This document shows, piece after piece, positions 44,890 to 53,031 of a stretch of 64,000 nucleotides of DNA. The stretch is taken from positions 82,278-146,277 of the forward strand of contig NZ_LMQU01000012.1 of assembly GCF_001425445.1 (NCBI RefSeq), read 5' to 3'. A program made the translations under genes and the position numbers. Under the pieces are notes generated by a model. The model was not told the DNA's origin. It saw only the letters and a program-made list of their open reading frames with translations, and did not search any database. Origin of the DNA: Devosia sp. Leaf420. GTDB lineage: Bacteria; Pseudomonadota; Alphaproteobacteria; Rhizobiales; Devosiaceae. Position 1 is the first letter of the stretch; each line of letters begins with the position of its first letter.

Positions 44890-45801
44890 TTAGCTCAGGA
44901 AGCCGTTCTTGGTGAGGTAGTCGGTTGCGACAGCAGCGGCAGGCTCGCCACCGACCTGAACGCGGCCGTTGAGGTCCTGCAGGACTTCGAGGGTCAGGCC
45001 TTCGAAGACGGGCTTCAGCAGTTCGGTGATCTGCGGATATTCCTTGAGGACTTCATCGCGGATGATCGGGGCGGGCTGGTAAACCGGCTGCACGCCCTTG
45101 TCGTCTTCAAGAACTTTCAGGCCCGAGGGAGCGATGCCGCCATCGGTGCCATAGACCATGGCGGCGTTGACGCCATTGGTCTGCTGGGCGGCAGCGGCGA
45201 TGGTGGCTGCGGTGTCGCCACCCGAGAGAACGACGAGCTGATCAGGGGTCAGGGTGAAGCCATAGACTTCCTGGAACTTTGGCAGCGCGGCCGGGGAATT
45301 CACAAATTCCGAAGATGCGGCCAGCTTGACTTCGCCACCGCCGGCAACCCAGGCGCCGAATTCGGTGAAGGTCGTCAGATTGTTGGTTTCGGCGACATCG
45401 TTGCGGATGGCGACGGCCCAGGTGTTGTTGGCGGGCGAGGGCGTCAGCCAGACGATCTTGTTGGCTTCAAGATCGAGCTTTGCAGCTTCGTTGTATGCGC
45501 TTTCGGCATTGTTCCAGAGCGGATCATCGGCCTTATCGAAGAAGAAGGCGGCATTGCCGGTATATTCGGGATAGATGTCGATTTCGCCAGCGATGATGGC
45601 TTCGCGCACGATCGGGGTGGCGCCGAGCTGGATGCGGTCTTCAACCTGGATGTTGTTGTTCTCAAGCACCTGCTTGATGATGTTGCCGAGAACGCCGCCC
45701 TCGGTGTCGATCTTGGACGAGACCACGACCTGAGCCTGGGCAGTGCCGGCCAGCACGACGAATGCGGATGCTGCAGTCAGCAGCTTGGCGGTGAGGCGCA
45801 T
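44890..45801 (-). CDS. Betaine/osmoprotectant-type substrate-binding protein (candidate ergothioneine binder)
   Basis: A 303-residue periplasmic protein of the OpuAC/ProX-like family. It has a Sec signal (AFVVLAGTAQA, cleavage about residue 22), then VVVSSKIDTEGGVLGNI and GEIDIYPEYTGNAAFFF, the classic ligand motif of this family for quaternary ammonium compounds. ATG 45801 has a good GGAGAT site. The gene directly follows the MIO-less lyase (79 bp). Since ergothioneine is a betaine, and known ergothioneine importers (EgtU-type) belong to this family, that ligand is the favoured inference. Confidence 0.88.
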   Translation of the reverse strand: MRLTAKLLTAASAFVVLAGTAQAQVVVSSKIDTEGGVLGNIIKQVLENNNIQVEDRIQLGATPIVREAIIAGEIDIYPEYTGNAAFFFDKADDPLWNNAESAYNEAAKLDLEANKIVWLTPSPANNTWAVAIRNDVAETNNLTTFTEFGAWVAGGGEVKLAASSEFVNSPAALPKFQEVYGFTLTPDQLVVLSGGDTAATIAAAAQQTNGVNAAMVYGTDGGIAPSGLKVLEDDKGVQPVYQPAPIIRDEVLKEYPQITELLKPVFEGLTLEVLQDLNGRVQVGGEPAAAVATDYLTKNGFLS

Positions 45802-45818
45802 ATGTATCTCCGTTAGGG

Positions 45819-45833
45819 ACCGGACGCTCCGGT
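45819..45833. promoter_or_regulatory. Short palindrome before the binding-protein gene
   Basis: ACCGGA-CGC-TCCGGT, a perfect 6-bp inverted repeat 18 bp upstream of ATG 45801. It could be an operator or a small mRNA hairpin near the ribosome site. It is isolated, so support is weak. Confidence 0.3.
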
Positions 45834-45880
45834 TGTTTCTTAGCCTAGCGAGTTGCCCGGGGTAGGCGAGGCTTGGGTTT

Positions 45881-47440
45881 CTACAGACCCTCCCCCAACG
45901 CGAAAAACTCATCCACCTCTTCAATGGTCGAGTGAGAAATCAGTTCGCCAAGAAAATCTTCCGAGCCCAAAGATTCTTCAAGGTCTTCGACTTCCGAGGA
46001 AAGCGGGCGATCGACTGTGTAGGTTTTCGAGCAGTTTCGGACCCGCGCATAGACCATTCCGGGCACGTTGCCAGGCTGGTCGCCGGAAATGTCCATGGCT
46101 TGGGCGGCGAGCATGGCTTCGAGAGCGGCAAGGCGCTGCAGCGCCAGGATTTGCCGCTCGAAACGCTCGACGACAAGGGGCAGGAAGGCGGCTTCGTCTT
46201 CCATGCCGTCGGCAACGACCATGGAATTGGCCGAGATGGGCGCAGTCATCGAGAGGACGCGGGCAAAGAGTTCGCCGGCAAGCTTGATGGCGGGGCCGAA
46301 GCCGGTGGCGACATGGCCGGGAAAGACGAGATTGACCGGCAGATCGCGGCGGCCGCCATTGCCGAGGAGGACGCAGCGATTGAACGAATTGCGCGCGACA
46401 TGGGCAAGGCCAAGCTGGGCGGCCTGGATGAAGAGGGTGACATCAAGCGGCAGGGAGCCGCCGGAAGTGAGCACCTGGCCATTGGCGACGACGGGATTGT
46501 CATCGGTGCGGCCGGTGGCGGCAAGGAGGGTGCGGCCGGCGACGCGGAGGGCTTCGAAGCCGGTGCCGAAAACCTGGCTCATCATGCGGAGGCTCAACGG
46601 GTCCTGGATCTGGGTGGCATTGGGCCAATCCCAGCCGCGGGCATTGAAATAGAGCCAGGCGCCGATGCGGCTTTCGCCTTCGGTGCCGGCATAGGCGACG
46701 GCTTTCCAGGGATCGCGCGAGGCGCCGAGTGCGCCGGCGGTGGTGATGGCGGTGGCGAGCAGCACGCGAACTGATGCGGCGGCCCGGCGCAGGGCATCAG
46801 CGGCGGCGGCATAGCCGACGGCATTGGTCGAGACCGAGGCAAGACTATCGCGGGCGGCGAGATGAACCGGGGCGAGGCCGGCTGCGGCGAGGGCATGATC
46901 GGCGGGGAGGCGCTCGCCATCGAAAAAGGCTTCGCCGGCCCCGGTCAGCACGGCGCCGATCTGGCCCATGAGACCGATATCGGCGCAGCCGATGGAGCCG
47001 GTGCGGCGGACGACGGGGACGACGTCGCGTTCGAGAAGATCGAGATAGGCCGAGACGAGGGATGGCGTGCAGCCGACCTTGCCGGTGAGCAGCATATTGG
47101 TGCGGATGGCCATGGCCATGCGGACGATGTGGCGCGAGAAGGGTTCGCCGGTGCCGAAATGGTGGGCGCGGACGAGGCCGATATTGAAGGCGTCCATCTC
47201 GTCCTGCGACCAGGCGATGTCCTTCATGGCGCCGACGCCTGTGGTGGCGCCATAGACGGGTTGGCCGGCCGCTATAGCGTTTTCAATGGCTTGGCGCGAA
47301 TGGGCGACGGCGGCCAACGCATCTGGATCGGGCACGAGCGGGGCGCGGTGCTGGGCGATGCGCGCCAGATCGGCAAAGCTCAGCGGGCCGCCGGAAAGGC
47401 TAAGCGGGGTGCGGTCTTGACGGTGGGTGCCGGCGGGCAT
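45881..47440 (-). CDS. MIO-less aromatic amino acid lyase homologue (candidate ergothionase)
   Basis: A 519-residue protein of the histidine/phenylalanine ammonia-lyase superfamily, with the usual length and fold. YGATTGVGAM (about residues 63-72) keeps the active-site Tyr region. The MIO-forming site, GS(V/I)G-Ala-Ser-Gly in true ammonia-lyases, reads GSIGCADIG here (about residues 148-156), so Ala-Ser-Gly is replaced by Cys-Ala-Asp and no MIO group can form. Another marker, QDPYSLR, is QDPLSLR. Ergothionase, which removes trimethylamine from ergothioneine, is a known MIO-free branch of this superfamily. The neighbouring betaine importer, DUF917 protein and divergent urocanase support the same role. 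No ordinary histidine ammonia-lyase activity is expected. Confidence 0.85.
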   Translation of the reverse strand: MPAGTHRQDRTPLSLSGGPLSFADLARIAQHRAPLVPDPDALAAVAHSRQAIENAIAAGQPVYGATTGVGAMKDIAWSQDEMDAFNIGLVRAHHFGTGEPFSRHIVRMAMAIRTNMLLTGKVGCTPSLVSAYLDLLERDVVPVVRRTGSIGCADIGLMGQIGAVLTGAGEAFFDGERLPADHALAAAGLAPVHLAARDSLASVSTNAVGYAAAADALRRAAASVRVLLATAITTAGALGASRDPWKAVAYAGTEGESRIGAWLYFNARGWDWPNATQIQDPLSLRMMSQVFGTGFEALRVAGRTLLAATGRTDDNPVVANGQVLTSGGSLPLDVTLFIQAAQLGLAHVARNSFNRCVLLGNGGRRDLPVNLVFPGHVATGFGPAIKLAGELFARVLSMTAPISANSMVVADGMEDEAAFLPLVVERFERQILALQRLAALEAMLAAQAMDISGDQPGNVPGMVYARVRNCSKTYTVDRPLSSEVEDLEESLGSEDFLGELISHSTIEEVDEFFALGEGL

Positions 47441-47471
47441 GAGGCCTCTGGAACTATGGGCAGCTTTCTCA

Positions 47472-47500
47472 GAGATAGCCTAGCCGCATTGCCCCGCCAA
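47472..47500 (-). promoter_or_regulatory. Possible promoter of the lyase operon
   Basis: On the minus strand TTGGCG, then 17 bases, then TATCTC lie in the 67-bp gap before the lyase ATG (47440). This is a partial match to a sigma-70-type promoter, and it would make the lyase the first gene of its own operon. Confidence 0.3.
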
Positions 47501-47507
47501 GCGAACC

Positions 47508-48293
47508 TCAAACAGACTTGAGCATGCCGCCATCGACACGGATGAGGCTGCCGGTGACATAGGATGCTTTGTCGCTCGCGAGAAAGGCGACGACATCGGC
47601 CAGTTCCTCGGGGCGGCCATAGCGGCCGGCGGGGATTTGCGAGAGCGACTGGGCCTTTACCTCATCGACGGTCTTGCCGAGGCGCTTGGCGGCGGCGGCG
47701 TCGAGTTCATCGACGCGGTCGGTATGGATGCGGCCCTGAACGATGACATTGGCAGTGATGCCGTCAGCGGCGACTTCGGAAGCGAGGGTTTTGCTCCAGC
47801 CGACCAGCGCCTGGCGGAGAGCATTGGATATGGCGAGGCGCGGGATGGGGGCTTCGACGCCCGAGGAGGTGAGGGTAATGATGCGGCCCCATTTGCGCTC
47901 TTTCATGCTGGGCAAGAGGGACTGGCTGATGGCGATGAGCGGGGTGATCATGGTGTCGAACTGGCGCGAAAAGTCAGCAGGCGCAAGCGCTTGCGCTTCG
48001 CCAGGCGGTGGGCCGCCGGAATTGTTGACGAGGATATCGGCACCGCCATCGGCCGTGATCTTGGTGATCAGCGCCTCGATGGAGGCGGGGTCGGCCAGGT
48101 CGAGAGAGACGGCGCTAATGCTGCCGCCGAGGGTTTTGTCGACGTTGGCATCGAGCGCGGCGATGGCGTCGGTGGAGCGGGCGGCGCCGATGACGTGGGC
48201 GCCTTCATTGGCGAGGGCGAGGGCGGTGGCGGCGCCGAGGCCCTTGCTGGCGCCAAGGACGAGGGCGCGCTTTCCTTCGATTCCGAGCTTCAT
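47508..48293 (-). CDS. SDR-type protein lacking the catalytic Tyr-Lys pair
   Basis: A 261-residue Rossmann-fold protein of the short-chain dehydrogenase family. The cofactor motif LGASKGLG is at residues 13-20 and VDGGM lies near the C-terminus. The expected NNAG reads NNSGGPPPG. The active-site Y-x3-K is replaced: the aligned stretch is LAISNAL, with Leu for Tyr and Asn for Lys. A recognised SDR subgroup has this change, and its chemistry is not the usual one. It is the last gene of the four-gene sugar-acid operon (ATGA overlap with the aldolase-like gene). Sugar or sugar-acid dehydrogenation is possible but not shown. Confidence 0.85.
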   Translation of the reverse strand: MKLGIEGKRALVLGASKGLGAATALALANEGAHVIGAARSTDAIAALDANVDKTLGGSISAVSLDLADPASIEALITKITADGGADILVNNSGGPPPGEAQALAPADFSRQFDTMITPLIAISQSLLPSMKERKWGRIITLTSSGVEAPIPRLAISNALRQALVGWSKTLASEVAADGITANVIVQGRIHTDRVDELDAAAAKRLGKTVDEVKAQSLSQIPAGRYGRPEELADVVAFLASDKASYVTGSLIRVDGGMLKSV

Positions 48294-49216
48294 GCGGCAA
48301 TCTCCTTGAGGCGCTTTTCTTGCCGGGCGAGGAGGCGTTCGACATCGGCGATGTCGAGTTTGCTCAATGCCGGCGCGGGTTTACGGAGAGTAGCTGACGA
48401 AATGACGCCGCGTTTGGCAAGCACATATTTGCGGCAGGCGAGGCCGATGCCCTGTTGCTGCTCGTAGCGGGCGAGCGGGAGATAGGCGTCGAAGATGTCA
48501 TGAGCGCGGTCGGGATTGCCCTTGGCGTAGTTTTCGACGACGCCGACCATCATTTCGGGGAAGCAGAAACCAGTCATGGCACCATCGGCGCCGCGGCCCA
48601 TTTCTTCGGGAAGGAAGAGGCCGCCATTGCCGCAAAGGATTGAAATTCTTCGGGTTTCGCCCTTGTCGCTGGAAGCGCGGAGGGTGGTGATTTTCGATAG
48701 GCCGGGCCAATCTTCATGCTTGAGCATGACGCAGGTCGGGATATCCCTAACGATGCGATCGATGACTTTTGGGGCGATGGTGACATTGGTTGTCAAGGGG
48801 TAATCCTGGAGGACCCAGGGGGTCTTGCCGAGGACGTCGCCGACCGAGGCGAAGTAGGCGTAGATCTGGTCGTCCGTCTTGAGGGTCCAGGACGGGGCGA
48901 CCATGACGCCTGCGGCGCCGATTTCCATAACGGAATCAGCGAGTTCGCGCATGGGGGCGAGGCCGGGAGCGGTGACGCCGACGACGACGGGGATTTTGGC
49001 GCGGGAAATGACGCGGCGGGCGATTTCCCTGGATTCTTCAGCAGTTAGCTTGGGCGCTTCGCCCAATTGGCCGAGGATGGTGAGGCCGGTGGCGCCTTTT
49101 TCCTCATAGAAATCGACCATGCGATCGACGCTTGCCCAATCCACTTCGCCGGTGTCGGAAAAGGGTGTGACGGCAATGACATAGACGCCTTTGGCATCTT
49201 CGGTCAGAAGGGGCAT
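48290..49216 (-). CDS. DapA-family (dihydrodipicolinate synthase/KDG aldolase-type) lyase
   Basis: A 308-residue TIM-barrel lyase. The Schiff-base Lys lies in VMLKHED (about residue 167), and the partner Tyr in LQDYPL. The substrate loop is LGQLGEAPKL in place of the more usual GTTGE. The family covers dihydrodipicolinate synthase, 2-keto-3-deoxy sugar acid aldolases and dehydratases. Since an IlvD/Edd dehydratase is in the same operon, cleavage or dehydration of a 2-keto-3-deoxy sugar acid is the favoured role. ATG 49216 was chosen over an upstream in-frame extension. Confidence 0.9.
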   Translation of the reverse strand: MPLLTEDAKGVYVIAVTPFSDTGEVDWASVDRMVDFYEEKGATGLTILGQLGEAPKLTAEESREIARRVISRAKIPVVVGVTAPGLAPMRELADSVMEIGAAGVMVAPSWTLKTDDQIYAYFASVGDVLGKTPWVLQDYPLTTNVTIAPKVIDRIVRDIPTCVMLKHEDWPGLSKITTLRASSDKGETRRISILCGNGGLFLPEEMGRGADGAMTGFCFPEMMVGVVENYAKGNPDRAHDIFDAYLPLARYEQQQGIGLACRKYVLAKRGVISSATLRKPAPALSKLDIADVERLLARQEKRLKEIAA

Positions 49217-49238
49217 GAGGCGACTCCGGTTGTTGGGC

Positions 49239-50099
49239 TCAGTGAGAAAAATAGAGGGTGGCGGCGTTGTTGGCAAAGACCGCGGCGTGATGTGCCGGGG
49301 GGATAGTGTCGAGGCTGAGCGCGATCAGATCGTCGTCCTCGGGGACGGTCTTGAAAAGCTCGGTATGGGGCCAATCGCTGCCCCAAAGGACGCGGTTTGG
49401 GTAGCATTCCGTTAGCGTTGAAACGGCTGAACGATAGAACTGGTTATTCGGGGCGTCACTGAGGCGATAGGGCGCGGAAATTTTCACGTAAACGCGGCCG
49501 GTTTCGAGAGCGTGGTCGAGATCGTCGAGGGCGGTGCCGGGATCGTCGAGGGCGATGAAGGCGAGGTGATCGATGACGCCGGTAATGTCATAGCGCGCTG
49601 TGAGATCAGCGACGGTCCCGATGGCTTCGGGGCCGATCTGGAACTGGGCGTGCCAGCCGAGGGCGCGAATGCGCGGGGCGAGAGTGGCGAAAGCGTCAAA
49701 GCCGATGCCGGATTTATTGCGCAGGTTGAAGCGGACGCCGCGAACGCCGAGGGCGTCAAGCCGCTGGAGTTCGGCGTCGCTGGTTTCGGGCGGAATGACG
49801 ACGACGCCCCGGACGCGATCGGCGTGGCCGGTCAGCGCTGTCAGGAGGACGCGATTGTCTAGGCCGTAGACGCTTGGTTGGACGAGGACGCCGCGGGCGA
49901 TGCCGAAGGTTTCGGCGAGGGCGAGCCAGTTGTCGATTGGTTCGATCCGCGGCGTGTAGCTGCGCGGGATGGCGAGCGGAGCCGCGGGGGCGAAGACGTG
50001 AAAATGGGCGTCGCAGGTGTTTTCGGGCAGGCGCAGATTGGCCGGATTGCGCAGGGGGCGCGGGGGGAGGCAGAGCGTGGCGTCGAGCACGTCAGCCAT
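49239..50099 (-). CDS. Amidohydrolase-2 family lactonase-like hydrolase
   Basis: A 286-residue metal-dependent TIM-barrel hydrolase. The HxH metal motif is in CDAHFHVF (residues 29-36), a metal His in GVIDHLA and the catalytic Asp in WGSDWPH. The family contains sugar-lactonases such as L-fuconolactonase and L-rhamnonolactonase, and pyrone-dicarboxylate lactonase. It is encoded together with a sugar-acid dehydratase (8-bp overlap), so hydrolysis of an aldonolactone is the likely step. Confidence 0.88.
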   Translation of the reverse strand: MADVLDATLCLPPRPLRNPANLRLPENTCDAHFHVFAPAAPLAIPRSYTPRIEPIDNWLALAETFGIARGVLVQPSVYGLDNRVLLTALTGHADRVRGVVVIPPETSDAELQRLDALGVRGVRFNLRNKSGIGFDAFATLAPRIRALGWHAQFQIGPEAIGTVADLTARYDITGVIDHLAFIALDDPGTALDDLDHALETGRVYVKISAPYRLSDAPNNQFYRSAVSTLTECYPNRVLWGSDWPHTELFKTVPEDDDLIALSLDTIPPAHHAAVFANNAATLYFSH

Positions 50100-51792
50100 G
50101 GTCTTTGGCGGCCATCAGGAAATCGAAATCGAGACCATCGTCGGCCTGGGTGACGTGGCGATCGTAGAGTTGGGCGTAGCCGCGGGGTGGCGATGGCGGC
50201 GGCGCAGGCAGTGCAGCCATGCGGGCGGCGAGCTCGGTGGCGGAGATCAGGAGTTCGAGGCGGCGATTGGGCACGTCGAGGCGGATGCGGTCGCCGGTGC
50301 GGACCGCCGCAAGGGGGCCGCCATCGGCGGATTCGGGGGTGATGTGAAGGACGACCGTGCCGAAGGCGGTGCCGCTCATGCGTGCATCGGAAAGGCGGAC
50401 CATGTCCTTGACGCCTTGGCGGGCGAGGTGGCGCGGAATGGGAATGTAGCCGGCTTCGGGCATGCCGGGAGCACCCTTGGGGCCGGCATTGCGGAGAACG
50501 AGGACATCGTCGGCGGCGATGTCGAGACTGGGATCGTCGAGGCGTTCGGTCATGTCGCGGACCGAGTCAAAGACAACGGCGCGGCCTTCGTGGACCTGCA
50601 GCTTTGGATCGGCCGCGGCGTGCTTGATGACGGCGCCGCGGGGGGCGAGATTGCCCGAGAGAACCGCGATGGCGCCGGCAGGCGAGATGGGCGCGGTGCG
50701 CGGGCGGATGATCTGGGTTTCGTAGCGCGCGGGCAGGGTGCCGATGGTGTCGCCAAGCGTGCCGCCGAAGGCGCGAGGGGCGGCGAGATCGAGCAGATCG
50801 GTCAATTCCGAGAGGAGGCGCGGGACGCCACCGGCGGCGTGGAATTCGCCCATATAGCCGGTGCCGGTTGGTTTTAGATCGACAAGGACTGGGACCTTTT
50901 GGCCGATGGCGTCGAATTCGGCCATGTCGAGCTTTTTGCCCAGGCGCCCATAAATGGCGGCGAGATGGACGACGGCATTGGTGGAGCCGCCGAGGGCTTG
51001 GAGCGTCACGAGGCCGTTGCGGAGGGCGGCAGGGGTCAGAACTTCTGCGGTGGTGAGGCCGGTTTCGGTCATGGCGACGGCGGCGCGGCCGGTTTCTTCG
51101 GCAAGGCGCATGCGCTCGGACGAGGTGGCGGATGCTGAGCCGGCCATGGGGAGGGAGAGGCCCATGGCTTCCATTAAGGCCGCCATGGTGGAGGCCGTGC
51201 CCATGACGGTGCAGGTGCCGACGGAGCTGGCGAGCTTGCCATTGATCTCGGCGACTTCGTCGGCATCGATCTGATCGGCGCGATATTGGGCCCAGATGCG
51301 GCGGCAATCGGTGCAGGCGCCGAGGCGTTCGCCGCGATGGCTGCCGGTATCCATGGGGCCCGTGGGGAGGACAATGGCCGGGACTTCGCTCGAAGCGGCG
51401 GCCATGACCTGGGCGGGGATGGTTTTATCGCAACCGCCGATCAGAATGACCGAATCCATGGGCTGGGCGCGGACCAGTTCCTCGGTTTCCATGGCCATGA
51501 GATTGCGCAGGAACATGGAAGTGGGCGAAGCAAAGCTCTCGTGGATCGACATGGTCGGGAAGACCATGGGCATGCCGCCGGCCAGCATGACGCCGCGCTT
51601 GGCCGCTTCAATCAGCTGCGGGACATTGCCGTGGCAGGGATTATAATCGGAATAGGTATTGGCGATGCCGACGATGGGGCGATCGAGCGCGTCATCGGAA
51701 TAGCCCATGGCCTTGATGAAGGCCTTGCGCAGGAACAGCGAAAAATCCTGGTCGCCATAGCTGGTCAACCGTCTGCGAAGCCCGCGGGTCAC
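50092..51792 (-). CDS. IlvD/Edd-family sugar acid dehydratase
   Basis: A 566-residue Fe-S dehydratase. The cluster cysteines are in NPCHGN, GGCDKT and GTCTVMGTAS, and further family blocks are GGSTNAVVHLAA and LSDARMSG. This is the pattern of the branch that contains L-arabinonate and D-xylonate dehydratases rather than of DHAD proper, judging by length and by the sugar-pathway neighbours. It would turn an aldonate into a 2-keto-3-deoxy acid. The GTG start has GGGGAGG before it. It is divergent from a Gfo/Idh/MocA dehydrogenase across a region with a perfect palindrome. Confidence 0.92.
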   Translation of the reverse strand: MTRGLRRRLTSYGDQDFSLFLRKAFIKAMGYSDDALDRPIVGIANTYSDYNPCHGNVPQLIEAAKRGVMLAGGMPMVFPTMSIHESFASPTSMFLRNLMAMETEELVRAQPMDSVILIGGCDKTIPAQVMAAASSEVPAIVLPTGPMDTGSHRGERLGACTDCRRIWAQYRADQIDADEVAEINGKLASSVGTCTVMGTASTMAALMEAMGLSLPMAGSASATSSERMRLAEETGRAAVAMTETGLTTAEVLTPAALRNGLVTLQALGGSTNAVVHLAAIYGRLGKKLDMAEFDAIGQKVPVLVDLKPTGTGYMGEFHAAGGVPRLLSELTDLLDLAAPRAFGGTLGDTIGTLPARYETQIIRPRTAPISPAGAIAVLSGNLAPRGAVIKHAAADPKLQVHEGRAVVFDSVRDMTERLDDPSLDIAADDVLVLRNAGPKGAPGMPEAGYIPIPRHLARQGVKDMVRLSDARMSGTAFGTVVLHITPESADGGPLAAVRTGDRIRLDVPNRRLELLISATELAARMAALPAPPPSPPRGYAQLYDRHVTQADDGLDFDFLMAAKDHG

Positions 51793-51849
51793 GATATCCT
51801 CCCCTGCCGCGTCTTGGTGCGGCTTGTCGGGTCATTCCTACAGGCGTCA

Positions 51850-51868
51850 GCATTATTGTCAATAATGC
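51850..51868. promoter_or_regulatory. Perfect palindromic operator, GCATTATTG-T-CAATAATGC
   Basis: A 19-bp inverted repeat with 9-bp arms and a single central base in the divergent promoter region. It contains TTGTCAATAAT (51856-51866), which recurs upstream of the GH39/ABC region. It is a likely site of the GntR protein encoded at 53032. Confidence 0.7.
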
Positions 51869-51975
51869 GGATGGCGTTGTGTGCGGTTTTGGTTGTGCAT
51901 GTTGGTTATATGCGCTTAAATTCAGGCAAATCGCTGCTGTGGCTGATTTCGCTGCGAGGCGCGAAGAAACGATAA

Positions 51976-51986
51976 ATTATTGACAA
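51976..51986 (-). promoter_or_regulatory. Second copy of the TTGTCAATAAT motif
   Basis: ATTATTGACAA on the plus strand is the exact reverse complement of TTGTCAATAAT. It lies 10 bp before the GTG start of the dehydrogenase gene, next to its AAGAGG ribosome site, where a bound regulator would block expression. Confidence 0.6.
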
Positions 51987-51995
51987 GAGGCGATT

Positions 51996-52997
51996 GTGCG
52001 GATCGGATTGGTGGGGGCGGGCTGGGTCACGCAATATCATTTGCCGGCATGGACAAAACTCGGGGATGTCGAGGTGGTGGCGATCTGCGATCCCGATGAG
52101 GCGGCGCGGAATGCGCGGGCGGATGAATTTGGGATCGCGGGGCGGTACGCGTCTCTGGCCGATATGCTGCAAAGCGAGCGGCTCGATGCGCTCGATATTG
52201 CCTCGCCGCGGAAATTTCATGCCGAGCAGGTGATGTTGGGAGGAGAGCGCGGCTTACCGATGCTGTGCCAGAAGCCGCTCGGGGTCGATCTCGCGGAGGC
52301 AGAAGAAGTGGTCGCGGCGGTGTCGGGCAGGGCGCGGCTGATGGTGCACGAGAACTGGCGCTTTCGGCCCTATTATCGGCAATTGCGGGCCTGGCTCGAC
52401 GAGGGGCTGATCGGCGAGGTTTTCGAGGCACGTCTCGATTTTCATTCGAGCGGGATGATTGCCGATGGCAAGGGTGAGCGGCCGGCGCTGGTGCGGCAGC
52501 CGTTCTTCCGGCGCGAACAGCGGCTGCTGGTGATGGAGGTATTGATCCATCACCTCGATAGTCTGCGGTTTTTGCTCGGGGAGTTGGCGCTGACATCGGC
52601 TCGGCTGCGGCGGAGCAATGACGAGATTATCGGCGAGGATCAGGCTGTGTTGCGGCTGGAGCGGCTGGCGGACGGAATGCCGCTCAACGTGTCGGGTAAT
52701 CTCGCGGTGCATGGCGCGCCGCCGGCGCCGAGCGATCAGCTTTGGCTTTGGGGGAGCGAGGGCACGATCCATTTGGATGGGACAGTGCTGAGACTATTGG
52801 GGTCGAGCCCGCGCGAGATGCGGTTCGATGGGCCGGAGAGCTATCAGGCGGCCTATGACGGGGCCGTGGCGCATTTCGTCGATTGCATGCGAACGGGCAG
52901 GGCGTTCGAAACCAGCGCGGCCGATAATCTCGAAACGCTGCGGCTGGTGGAGGCCGCCTATGCGGCGAGCCAGTTTAAACCGGCGGGGACTCTCTGA
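51996..52997 (+). CDS. Gfo/Idh/MocA family oxidoreductase
   Basis: A 333-residue NAD(P)-dependent dehydrogenase with GLVGAGWVTQYHLPAW at the N-terminus (Rossmann motif), CDPDEAARNARADEFG and the EKP-type motif in the variant form CQKPLGVDLAEA (Gln-Lys-Pro). The C-terminal domain has the conserved LIHHLDSLRF His. It could oxidise an aldose to the lactone that the amidohydrolase hydrolyses. It begins with GTG and is transcribed together with the GntR regulator (34-bp gap). Confidence 0.92.
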   Translation: MRIGLVGAGWVTQYHLPAWTKLGDVEVVAICDPDEAARNARADEFGIAGRYASLADMLQSERLDALDIASPRKFHAEQVMLGGERGLPMLCQKPLGVDLAEAEEVVAAVSGRARLMVHENWRFRPYYRQLRAWLDEGLIGEVFEARLDFHSSGMIADGKGERPALVRQPFFRREQRLLVMEVLIHHLDSLRFLLGELALTSARLRRSNDEIIGEDQAVLRLERLADGMPLNVSGNLAVHGAPPAPSDQLWLWGSEGTIHLDGTVLRLLGSSPREMRFDGPESYQAAYDGAVAHFVDCMRTGRAFETSAADNLETLRLVEAAYAASQFKPAGTL

Positions 52998-53031
52998 TAG
53001 AAGGGCGGGGTAACCTCCCGGGGCCGCCAGC

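Noticed and set aside
41942-45801. Simple osmoprotectant (glycine betaine/choline) uptake system
   Set aside because: The family fits, but placement between a lyase and two imidazole-type enzymes points to a catabolic betaine substrate; kept as the alternative.
39160-47440. Annotation of the lyase and urocanase as a normal histidine utilisation (hut) operon
   Set aside because: hutI, hutF/hutG and hutC are absent, the lyase has no MIO triad and the urocanase lacks its active-site cysteine. A betaine-type importer would also not fit histidine.
50092-51792. Housekeeping dihydroxy-acid dehydratase IlvD of branched-chain amino acid synthesis
   Set aside because: Operon with lactonase-like and aldolase-like genes and a sugar-type divergent dehydrogenase favours a sugar-acid dehydratase.
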